A stretch of DNA of 64,000 nt from an uncultured Eubacterium sp. (GTDB lineage Bacteria > Bacillota > Clostridia > Lachnospirales > Lachnospiraceae). This document shows positions 35,592 through 43,127 of this stretch, piece after piece. The stretch lies in assembly GCA_958446835.1 (NCBI GenBank), contig CAUCXT010000005.1, forward strand, positions 1-64,000. The letters run 5' to 3'. A program made the position numbers and the translations under genes. The notes beneath the pieces are model-generated. The model was given only the letters and a program-made list of their open reading frames with translations. It was not told the DNA's origin and did no database searches. Positions within the stretch are counted from its first letter, which is position 1; the number at the start of each line of letters is the position of its first letter.

Positions 35592-37178
35592 ATGCAGGAC
35601 AACAATTTAAACTATGAAAACATCCCATTGGAGAAATTTGAATTTGTTCATGATGGAGATAGAATATCCGACAAGAAATTTGAAGATAAGCCTATCAGCT
35701 ACTTTAAGGATGCATGGATTCGTTTCAGGAAGAACCGCGCCAGCGTTATCGCAACGGTTATAATTGCACTTATTGTACTTTTTGCATTCATAACCCCTCT
35801 GTTTATAAGAAATTATGACTCAAGATTCATGGACGCTTATTATGCTAAGAAGGGACCTAGAAATGAGTTTCTTGCAAAGTTCGGAATAGCAGATGGTTCC
35901 GTTGCGCGTAAGTTCTCAGACAAGGGACTTATCAAGGCTGTAGCTATAGGTATGGGTGCAGAGGATCATGAGGGAAACGGCAATGTCACACTTGAGGAAG
36001 GACTTGCCAGCAGGTATCAGCCGATTATCAAGGGCTCAATAGGCGAACCTTCTATAACCTACGATGCTGCCAAGAAGGAGAAAAAGGTCTATGGTGCCAA
36101 TATCGACACTTATCTTGAGGTAGGCTTTATGTACAACAGCATTGAGCAGTCCGAGTACAAGGATATCCTTAGATATCAGGAGGAGACAGGCATTCAGATA
36201 TTATATCCTCTTATTGCGGACAACGAATGGAACTTCGACGCGTTAGATGCCAACTACTGGTACAAGACCAAGAAGGGTACACCTGTCTATATTGATAAGA
36301 ATGGAAAGGCCAAGACTATCGAGTATGGAGAGGGAATGGTACTTGAGGATAACTATGTCCGCGATGCTGACGGAAATCCGGTTTATTACGAGTACACAGG
36401 CGGTGGAAGCTATGATACAGCCCAGTATAGGGTAAGAGTTCTGTACTATAACTATTATCAGTATAAGAACGGCTTCGTACCTCAGTATATTCTCGGAACG
36501 GACAGCCAGGGCTATGACCTTGCGCTCAGGCTTGCAGATGGTATCAAGCTGAGCCTGCTTGTCGCTGTATGTGTATCGGTAGTCAACTTCATAATCGGTG
36601 CCGCCTATGGTGCGATTGAGGGCTACTACGGTGGAACAGTTGATATAGTCTTAGAGAGAGTCACTGATGTACTGAGCGGTGTTCCGTTCATCATCGTTGC
36701 CACACTGTTCCAGTTACACCTCGCTTCAAAGCTCGGACCGGTTGCCTGCCTTATCTTTGCCTATGTGCTCACAGGCTGGATCGGTACGGCATCAAGAGTG
36801 CGTACACAGTTTTACAGATTTAAGAATTCAGAGTATGTTATGGCTGCAAGAACACTTGGTGCGAAGGACAGGAGACTTATCTGGAAGCATATTTTCCCTA
36901 ATTCACTTGGAACAATTGTTACTTCAGCAGCGCTGTCAATTCCGAGTGTAATCAACTCAGAGAGTATGTTGAGCTACTTAGGTATCGTTAAGCTTGGTAC
37001 AGCTTCTACGACTTCGCTTGGTAATCTTCTTGCTGAGGCGCAGGGTATCTGGACTAACTACCCTCATCTTATGATATGCCCTGCATTAGTGCTTTCGTTA
37101 CTTATGATATGCTTTAACTTGTTCGGTAATGGATTAAGAGATGCGTTCAATCCATCGCTGCGTGGTGTGGAGGAATAA
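35592..37178 (+). CDS. oligopeptide ABC transporter permease, OppC type, with large insert
   Basis: Ordinary OppC proteins have about 300 residues; this one has 528. The N-terminal OppC_N helix (about residues 49-72) is followed by some 220 residues, rich in Tyr, Asp and Lys, before the binding-protein-dependent permease core resumes at PQYILGTDSQGYDLALRLADG. The core has the coupling loop SEYVMAARTLGAKDRRLIWK and ends LRDAFNPSLRG. The insert replaces the short outside loop between helices 1 and 2, so it should face the binding protein. It is one base from OppB and three from OppD. Confidence 0.9.
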   Translation: MQDNNLNYENIPLEKFEFVHDGDRISDKKFEDKPISYFKDAWIRFRKNRASVIATVIIALIVLFAFITPLFIRNYDSRFMDAYYAKKGPRNEFLAKFGIADGSVARKFSDKGLIKAVAIGMGAEDHEGNGNVTLEEGLASRYQPIIKGSIGEPSITYDAAKKEKKVYGANIDTYLEVGFMYNSIEQSEYKDILRYQEETGIQILYPLIADNEWNFDALDANYWYKTKKGTPVYIDKNGKAKTIEYGEGMVLEDNYVRDADGNPVYYEYTGGGSYDTAQYRVRVLYYNYYQYKNGFVPQYILGTDSQGYDLALRLADGIKLSLLVAVCVSVVNFIIGAAYGAIEGYYGGTVDIVLERVTDVLSGVPFIIVATLFQLHLASKLGPVACLIFAYVLTGWIGTASRVRTQFYRFKNSEYVMAARTLGAKDRRLIWKHIFPNSLGTIVTSAALSIPSVINSESMLSYLGIVKLGTASTTSLGNLLAEAQGIWTNYPHLMICPALVLSLLMICFNLFGNGLRDAFNPSLRGVEE

Positions 37179-37181
37179 TAT

Positions 37182-39350
37182 ATGGATAAGATATTAGAAG
37201 TTAAGAACCTGAAAGTTTCCTTCCGTACACAGGGAGGAACCGTTAAGGCTGTTAGAGATATTTCGTTTGACCTTGAAAGAGGTAAGACACTTGCAATTGT
37301 TGGAGAGTCCGGCTCAGGTAAGTCAGTTACATCCAAGGCAATCCTTGGTATCCTTGCCGGTAACTCAATAATAGAGGGCGGAGAGATTCTGTATGATGGA
37401 AAGGATTTATTATCCATCACAGAGGATGAGATGTACAAAATCAGAGGTGATAAGATATCGATGATTTTCCAGGATCCATTGTCCTCCCTCAATCCAATCG
37501 TAAAAATCGGACGCCAGATTACAGAGGCGATGCTTCTTAAGAATAAGGCGAACAGAAAAGAAGCGAGAAATGAGTTCAATTCCCTTCTAAGGATATTGAA
37601 GAGCAACATGATTGCGGCTCAGGGACAGGGCTCAGAGGCAGAAATAACAGAGATGATAAAGACCTTCGACGGCTTTGCAACTCTGTCGACAAAGCTTGAG
37701 ATGCCATACAATGATGCTATGGCTAATGCCGAGGAAATCAAGGCATCTGTTGAGGATCTTCTTTTCATGGTAGAGAAGAAGCAGAATCCTGATGTAAGAG
37801 AGAAGCTTACAGATTATGTTCTGATGCTTCAGAAGGTTCAGAATGAATTCATCGAGGATGAGTATGCTGCAAGGCTTACAGAGCTTCTTGATAAGCATAA
37901 GAAGGAGAAGGACAGCTATCCGAAGAAAGCACAGGAGAATGTCGAGCTGTCAGCTTCTCTTGAAAAGCTGTTAAATGATACAGCCAGGCTTATGGATGAC
38001 ATCATCAGCCAGCCAAGACCTAATTTCTTCAGAATAGGTTACTATAAGCTTAAGGGAAAGGATTGCAGCATCAAGGGAAAGGGTGTTGAGAAGCTCAACG
38101 AGGAGGCACTTACATTCCTCAACGATAACTTCATGAACCATTTCCTTGAACTTGAGGATAATGGTATACGCTATTCGTTTGAAAATGCACTTGAGAACAA
38201 GAAGAAGCTTCTTCCTAAGCTTGAGGAGGCTAAGAAGTACTACGAGGGCAGCTTCACAAAGGCTGAGGCTAAGAGCTATGCAAAGACTCTTGCCGATTTA
38301 GTTCCGGCTTCCATTGACCAGCTTGAAATTAACAAGGACAGTGTTGCATATACCTTCAGAAGCAGTCTTAATAAGGCTATCGATAAGTACTTCTCCGCCC
38401 AGAAGACCAATCCGAAGGAGGAGGCAAGATTTGCAAGTCAGTCTGCCAAGAGAGAGAAGCTTATCGCAAAGGGAAAGACTGTGGACTGGAAGGTTGTACC
38501 GAAGTCAGTTTATGACCTTGATGAGCTGAAGGCAGATATCGTTCACGTGGTCACACGTCTTGAGGAGAAGTATAAGGCAGAGATAGCGGCGGCAGAGAAC
38601 TTCGATGTCGAGGCAAGAGGAATTGAGATAGTTGATTTCTTTAAGACTAAGGCTTCGCAGGTTGTATATAAGGTAACTAAGGCAATGGCGAAGGAGAAGG
38701 CAATCAAGCTTATGGAGGAGGTTGGCATCCATGAGCCTAGACGCAGATACAATCAGTATCCGTTCGAGTTCTCAGGTGGTATGAGACAGCGTATCGTTAT
38801 CGCGATAGCGCTTGCGGCAAATCCGGACATTCTTATTTGTGATGAGCCTACAACAGCACTTGACGTTACGATTCAGGCACAGATACTTGAGCTTATCAAC
38901 CAGTTGAAGGTTGAGCGTAACCTTTCGGTTATCTTCATCACACATGACCTTGGCGTGGTTGCCAACATGGCTGATGAGATTGCCGTTATGTATGCCGGTA
39001 AGATAGTTGAGTACGGAACAGCGCAGGATATCTTCTATGACCCGAGACATCCGTATACCTGGGCTCTTCTCTCCTCAATGCCGGATCTTGATACGAGCGA
39101 TAAGCTCGATGCTATTCCGGGTACGCCGCCGAATATGATTTATCCACCTGTAGGTGATGCATTTGCGGACAGAAATAAGTATGCCATGAAGATTGATTTC
39201 GAGAAGCAGCCGCCTATGTTTAAGGTAAGTGATACACATATGGCAGCTACATGGTTACTTCATCCTAATGCACCGAAGGTTGAGATACCTAAGATTATTA
39301 CGGATCGTATTGCAAGAATGAAACAGAAAAGCGCAGGAGGTGAAATCTAA
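37182..39350 (+). CDS. oligopeptide ABC transporter ATPase, OppD type, with about 370-residue insert
   Basis: All ATPase motifs are intact: Walker A GESGSGKS (about 40-47), Q-loop MIFQDP (about 94-99), signature SGGMRQR (about 529), Walker B ILICDEP (about 550) and the switch histidine in THDLG (about 587). In normal OppD (about 330 residues) the Q-loop and signature are some 65 residues apart; here the gap is about 430. The additional part is Lys/Glu-rich and helical, probably coiled coil. The C-terminal OppD/F extension is present. The stop overlaps the next ATG by one base. Confidence 0.92.
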   Translation: MDKILEVKNLKVSFRTQGGTVKAVRDISFDLERGKTLAIVGESGSGKSVTSKAILGILAGNSIIEGGEILYDGKDLLSITEDEMYKIRGDKISMIFQDPLSSLNPIVKIGRQITEAMLLKNKANRKEARNEFNSLLRILKSNMIAAQGQGSEAEITEMIKTFDGFATLSTKLEMPYNDAMANAEEIKASVEDLLFMVEKKQNPDVREKLTDYVLMLQKVQNEFIEDEYAARLTELLDKHKKEKDSYPKKAQENVELSASLEKLLNDTARLMDDIISQPRPNFFRIGYYKLKGKDCSIKGKGVEKLNEEALTFLNDNFMNHFLELEDNGIRYSFENALENKKKLLPKLEEAKKYYEGSFTKAEAKSYAKTLADLVPASIDQLEINKDSVAYTFRSSLNKAIDKYFSAQKTNPKEEARFASQSAKREKLIAKGKTVDWKVVPKSVYDLDELKADIVHVVTRLEEKYKAEIAAAENFDVEARGIEIVDFFKTKASQVVYKVTKAMAKEKAIKLMEEVGIHEPRRRYNQYPFEFSGGMRQRIVIAIALAANPDILICDEPTTALDVTIQAQILELINQLKVERNLSVIFITHDLGVVANMADEIAVMYAGKIVEYGTAQDIFYDPRHPYTWALLSSMPDLDTSDKLDAIPGTPPNMIYPPVGDAFADRNKYAMKIDFEKQPPMFKVSDTHMAATWLLHPNAPKVEIPKIITDRIARMKQKSAGGEI

Positions 39351-40603
39351 TGGAAGATAAGAATCAGGAGGTTTTACTTCGTGTTGAGAATCTTTGTCAG
39401 TATTTCGGTCCTACCAAGGCAGTTGATGGCGTAAGCTTCGACATTAAGAAGGGTGAGGTTTTCGGTCTTGTTGGAGAGTCAGGCTGTGGTAAGACTACAA
39501 CCGGACGTTCAATCATCAAGATTTATGATATTACAAGCGGTAATATATATTTCGAGAATCAGAGAATCTGTGCAGGAACAGGAAGCTATAAGCTTGCGAT
39601 AGAGAATGCGAAGTCAGAGGCTAAGAAGGCAGTCAAGGAGTTGGACGAGGATTCTAAGAAAAATCCTTCCAATGCTGAGGCTAACAACAAGAAGAAGGCT
39701 GAGATTAAGACAAATCTTGACAGGACAATAGCTGAGAATAAGGCGCAGATAAAGAGCGCCGTGTTTGACCATAAGAACTGCGACAAGGAATACTCAAAGA
39801 AGCTTGTAGCTGAGGTTAATGAAAGATATAAGAAGGCTATGGCTGAGGCTGGAAATGACGGCGCAAAGTTAGCTGAATTAAAGAAGAAATATAAGGATGA
39901 ATTAAGAGTAGCCAAGAATACACGTCTTATCACCAAGATACAGATGATTTTCCAGGACCCTATAGCTTCACTTAACCCACGTATGACAGTCCGTGAGATT
40001 ATAGCTGAGGGACTTGTAATCAATGGAATAAGGGATAAAGAGTTCATTGACGAGAAGGTATATGAGATACTTGAGATGGTAGGACTTGTAAGAGAGCATG
40101 CGGGACGTTACCCACATGAGTTCTCAGGTGGTCAGCGTCAGCGTATCGGTATCGCACGTTCAGTTATTATGAGACCGGATCTGCTCATTGCGGATGAGCC
40201 TATCTCAGCGCTTGACGTATCCATTCAGGCACAGGTTATCAATCTTTTGAATGATCTGCGTGAGAAGCTTGGTCTTACAATATTATTCATCGCGCATGAC
40301 TTGTCGGTTGTAAAGTATTTCTCCGACAGAATCGGTGTAATGTATTTTGGTAATATGGTGGAGCTTGCCTCTTCAGATGAGTTGTTTGCACATCCGCTTC
40401 ACCCTTACACACGTTCATTGCTTTCAGCTATTCCGCTTCCGGATCCGGATGCTGAGAAGAACAGGGTTCGTATAACCTACAACCCGATTGCAGAGCATGA
40501 CTATACAGTTGATAAACCGTCAATGCGTGAGGTTGTTCCGGGACATTTTGTATATTGTAACGATGCGGAAGAGGCACGTTACCGTGAGGAACTCAGTAAG
40601 TGA
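39350..40603 (+). CDS. oligopeptide ABC transporter ATPase, OppF type, with coiled-coil insert
   Basis: The 417-residue ATPase has Walker A GESGCGKTT near residue 43, then an insert of about 110 residues (roughly 83-190) of Lys, Glu and Ala in helical pattern, then the Q-loop MIFQDPIASLNPR at about 199, signature SGGQRQR near 259, Walker B LLIADEP and HDLSV. The insert site differs from that in the OppD partner, which argues against a simple shared duplication. The C-terminal oligopeptide-transporter extension is kept. It pairs with OppD to drive peptide uptake. Confidence 0.92.
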   Translation: MEDKNQEVLLRVENLCQYFGPTKAVDGVSFDIKKGEVFGLVGESGCGKTTTGRSIIKIYDITSGNIYFENQRICAGTGSYKLAIENAKSEAKKAVKELDEDSKKNPSNAEANNKKKAEIKTNLDRTIAENKAQIKSAVFDHKNCDKEYSKKLVAEVNERYKKAMAEAGNDGAKLAELKKKYKDELRVAKNTRLITKIQMIFQDPIASLNPRMTVREIIAEGLVINGIRDKEFIDEKVYEILEMVGLVREHAGRYPHEFSGGQRQRIGIARSVIMRPDLLIADEPISALDVSIQAQVINLLNDLREKLGLTILFIAHDLSVVKYFSDRIGVMYFGNMVELASSDELFAHPLHPYTRSLLSAIPLPDPDAEKNRVRITYNPIAEHDYTVDKPSMREVVPGHFVYCNDAEEARYREELSK

Positions 40604-41019
40604 AAAAAGAGACAAAAAATAAGGTAATTTCATATAGTATTATTGCGGCAACAGGTCTGCTTATATCCTTCGTTTTTTTAAGACTCAGGTCGTTTAATGC
40701 AGTGACATTGCCGGCTGAAAAGTACAGACTGTTAGCGGATGCTTTTACCATTCCGGGTATCGCATTCATGATGTTCGGAGCCTTAATCTGGGTGGCAGGT
40801 CTTGGAGCGCTTGACGGTATTTCGTTCGCAGTGAAGGGACTGCTCAGGAGACTTATCCCGGGTTCCCGTCTTAACAGTGAGGATAACGAAAGCTATTATG
40901 AGTACATCCAGAAGAAGCGTGCCAAAAAGACAAGAGCTTATATGCCGCTGGTTATTGTCGGGGCTGTGTATACCGTACTTGCGATAATATTTATAATATT
41001 ATTTTACCGGGTATTTTGA
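40600..41019 (+). CDS. DUF3899-like small membrane protein
   Basis: The 139-residue protein has three hydrophobic helices (about residues 9-26, 48-68 and 111-136) separated by a charged cytoplasmic loop (ESYYEYIQKKRAKKTRAY). The layout resembles DUF3899 proteins of Firmicutes. Its GTG start overlaps the stop codon of the OppF-type gene by four bases, so it is translated from the opp transcript and may accompany the importer. It ends before a strong terminator. No function is known. Confidence 0.65.
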   Translation: MKKETKNKVISYSIIAATGLLISFVFLRLRSFNAVTLPAEKYRLLADAFTIPGIAFMMFGALIWVAGLGALDGISFAVKGLLRRLIPGSRLNSEDNESYYEYIQKKRAKKTRAYMPLVIVGAVYTVLAIIFIILFYRVF

Positions 41020-41024
41020 TTCAG

Positions 41025-41063
41025 AGGTGTCATTGAACTTAAGTTTGATGACACCTTTTTTAT
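41025..41063 (+). terminator. terminator of the opp operon
   Basis: AGGTGTCAT (41025-41033) pairs with ATGACACCT (41047-41056 region) as part of a nearly perfect palindrome with few mismatches, followed by TTTTTTAT. Confidence 0.88.
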
Positions 41064-41080
41064 GTCATGAACAAAAACTA

Positions 41081-41109
41081 TTGACATTTGAAACAAGTTA
41101 GATTACACT
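41081..41109 (+). promoter_or_regulatory. promoter of the FeoB-associated mini-gene
   Basis: TTGACA (41081-41086), a 17-bp spacer and TACACT (41104-41109), 27 bp before the start codon. Confidence 0.65.
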
Positions 41110-41135
41110 AACATACGAAATGGAGGTAATAGGCT

Positions 41136-41276
41136 ATGGGAACAGTGATTGTAGCGGCAATACTTGTTGCAGTTGTTGGATTTATTATCTACGGAATGGT
41201 TAAGGATAAGAAGGCAGGCAAATCCATCGTGTGTGGAGGCGATTGCAGTAAATGCAAAGGACATTGCAGCCATTGA
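41136..41276 (+). CDS. FeoB-associated Cys-rich membrane protein
   Basis: This 46-residue protein has one membrane helix (about residues 3-21), a basic turn (KDKKAGK) and a cysteine-rich end, CGGDCSKCKGHC. That pattern is the FeoB-associated Cys-rich membrane protein family, usually beside ferrous iron transporter genes. GGAGG lies nine bases before the ATG. No feoA or feoB is next to it here, so the gene is separated from its usual partners or serves another role. The cysteines could bind iron or zinc. Confidence 0.8.
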   Translation: MGTVIVAAILVAVVGFIIYGMVKDKKAGKSIVCGGDCSKCKGHCSH

Positions 41277-41351
41277 TTGAACGCAGAATAGGCAAAGCGA
41301 CTGCGTTCATGAGCAAGTAGCGAAAGCGGATTGCGAATGTCCGCTTTACTA
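41277..41351. repeat. 75-bp repeat, copy 1
   Basis: It differs from copy 2 (41520-41594) at four positions. Each copy can fold two hairpins: GAACGCAG with CTGCGTTC, and AAAGCGG with CCGCTTT. It starts at the base after the Feo mini-gene stop. Confidence 0.9.
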
Positions 41352-41369
41352 ACAAAAGCGGTGCTACAG

Positions 41370-41413
41370 CCGCCCCTGAGGTATTCGGAATGTATATCTC
41401 CGGGGCGGTTTTT
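41370..41413 (+). terminator. terminator downstream of the Feo mini-gene
   Basis: CCGCCCCTGAG (41370-41380) pairs with CTCCGGGGCGG (41398-41408) apart from one position, followed by TTTTT. Confidence 0.85.
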
Positions 41414-41519
41414 GTATATTGTATTTTTAAAAGAAATATGGAAAAAATGCTATAAAAATATTTAATTTTTCGAAAAAATATGGTATAATTGTATAATCAA
41501 ATAGCTAAAGCATTTGAGC

Positions 41520-41594
41520 TTGAACGCAGAATAAGCAAAGCGACTGCGTTCGTGAGCAAGCAGCGAAAGCGGATTGCGAATGCCCGCTTTACTA
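41520..41594. repeat. 75-bp repeat, copy 2
   Basis: Second copy of the element at 41277, in the same direction, ending about 45 bp before the chemoreceptor start. It begins TTGAACGCAG and ends CGCTTTACTA. Confidence 0.9.
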
Positions 41595-41639
41595 AAAGAA
41601 TAAAAAGTATGTTCAAAATGAGGGAACAGGAGGCAGCGT

Positions 41640-42410
41640 ATGGAGATTAGAGAATTTGCAGATATGGATAAGTTTGAAGATATTATGAATAACTGGGCGA
41701 AGGCAACCGGACTTGCTACAGTTGCGGTCGGCGCAGACGGCAAATATATTTCCGGATGCTATAATTTTACGGATTTCTGTATTAAGCTTACAAGAGGGAG
41801 CAAGGAAGGCTGCAGAAGATGTGAGAAGTGCGACAGGGAGGGCAAGGGCGTGTACCACTGTCATGCAGGTCTCATCGACTTCGGAATTGACCTTGTTGTA
41901 GAGGGACAGAAGGTTGGCTCGGTTATCGGAGGACAGGTTCTCCCGGAGCATCCTGATGAGGAGAAGTTCCGTAAGGTGGCGAGGGAGCTTGGAATCAATG
42001 AGGATAAGTACATAGAGGCGCTTAAGAAGGTTAATGTCCGTACTGAGGAAGCAATCAATGCTTCGGCCATGCTTTTAGGACAGGTGCTTAACAATTTTAT
42101 CAATGCCGAATATTCCAAGAAGATAAATGGCAGTATTATAGGCAGCCTTACAGATGGAGTGAATGCAGCTAATCATCTTGTAGAGGAGATTAAGAAGAAG
42201 ACAGGTGAGCTTAGAAGCATACAGAGCAAGCAGAAGATACTCGCGCTTAATGCCAGCATAGAGGCTGCGAGGGCAGGAGAGATGGGAGCAGGTTTTTCCG
42301 TTGTAGCGAATGAAGTCGGTAAGCTGTCGGAGAAGAGCTCATCAGTCAATAAGGATATAGAGGATATTGTGAATAAGATATCGGATGTTGTCTCGTCGAT
42401 GAGAAACTAG
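41640..42410 (+). CDS. soluble chemoreceptor-like protein with PocR sensor domain
   Basis: The first 150 or so residues are a PocR ligand-binding domain with its cysteine cluster (CYNFTDFC, CRRCEKCDREG, YHCHAGLIDFGI). A short linker leads to the signalling tip of a methyl-accepting protein, KILALNASIEAARAGEMGAG, and the chain stops soon after, at 256 residues. No membrane helix is present, so it is cytoplasmic. The shortened coiled coil resembles other small receptors that couple to CheA/CheW. PocR domains often sense small hydroxylated compounds. AGGAGG lies before the ATG. Confidence 0.85.
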   Translation: MEIREFADMDKFEDIMNNWAKATGLATVAVGADGKYISGCYNFTDFCIKLTRGSKEGCRRCEKCDREGKGVYHCHAGLIDFGIDLVVEGQKVGSVIGGQVLPEHPDEEKFRKVARELGINEDKYIEALKKVNVRTEEAINASAMLLGQVLNNFINAEYSKKINGSIIGSLTDGVNAANHLVEEIKKKTGELRSIQSKQKILALNASIEAARAGEMGAGFSVVANEVGKLSEKSSSVNKDIEDIVNKISDVVSSMRN

Positions 42411-42495
42411 AAAATAAATTCACACAAAATTAACTACAAATAAGAGCACCAATCTGTTATAATCTTTGATAGCGATTAAAGGATTGGTGCTTTTT

Positions 42496-43125
42496 ATGTT
42501 TCAGGATAAGCTATATTATATGATGAATAAGCCGGCAGGGTGTATAACAGCAAGAAGTGATGCTTCGCATAGGACGGTTATGGAATATTTTCCGGAGGAG
42601 CTGGCAGGAGAGCTGTTTCCGGTCGGGAGACTTGATAAGGATACACAAGGGCTGCTGTTTTTTACCAATGATGGAAGCTTCGACCAGCGCATTATGCATC
42701 CTAAGCACCATGCACCGAAGAGATATTACCTGTTCGCTACAGGCAGCTTAAGTGATGAGGCGATAGAGAGGATTGAGGAGGGGCAGACCCTTTCAGGTGA
42801 GGAAAAGCCGACCAAGGGCGCGGTAATCACAATCACCGAACGCGGAAGATATGAGGAATTTGAAAAACGCTTCACACCGAAGAAGCGTTTCAGGGATAAT
42901 GAATTTAACAGAAACAGACCTGTATTTGCCGCGGAGCTTGAGATTTATGAGGGGAAGAAGCACCAGGTAAAGAGAATGCTTCTGGCAGAGGGCTGCAGGG
43001 TAATATACTTAAAAAGGATTGAGATAGGCGGAGTGAGGCTTGATGAGAGCCTTGCACCGGGTGAATACAGAAAACTGACAGAGACAGAGTACGATAAGCT
43101 GATGTCGGGTGATTGGAAGAATTGA
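42496..43125 (+). CDS. RNA pseudouridine synthase, RsuA/RluE-type
   Basis: The 209-residue enzyme has the family motif VGRLDKDTQGLLFFTNDG with the catalytic aspartate, an early MMNKPAG block and the late KKHQVKRML motif. The N-terminal S4 domain found in RsuA and RluB is absent, as in RluE. A Lys/Arg-rich insertion (RFTPKKRFRDNEFNRNR) lies before the last strands. It converts a specific uridine in rRNA to pseudouridine; the site cannot be stated. The start at 42496 is preferred over a TTG at 42466. It ends two bases before the next gene. Confidence 0.9.
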   Translation: MFQDKLYYMMNKPAGCITARSDASHRTVMEYFPEELAGELFPVGRLDKDTQGLLFFTNDGSFDQRIMHPKHHAPKRYYLFATGSLSDEAIERIEEGQTLSGEEKPTKGAVITITERGRYEEFEKRFTPKKRFRDNEFNRNRPVFAAELEIYEGKKHQVKRMLLAEGCRVIYLKRIEIGGVRLDESLAPGEYRKLTETEYDKLMSGDWKN

Positions 43126-43127
43126 TT

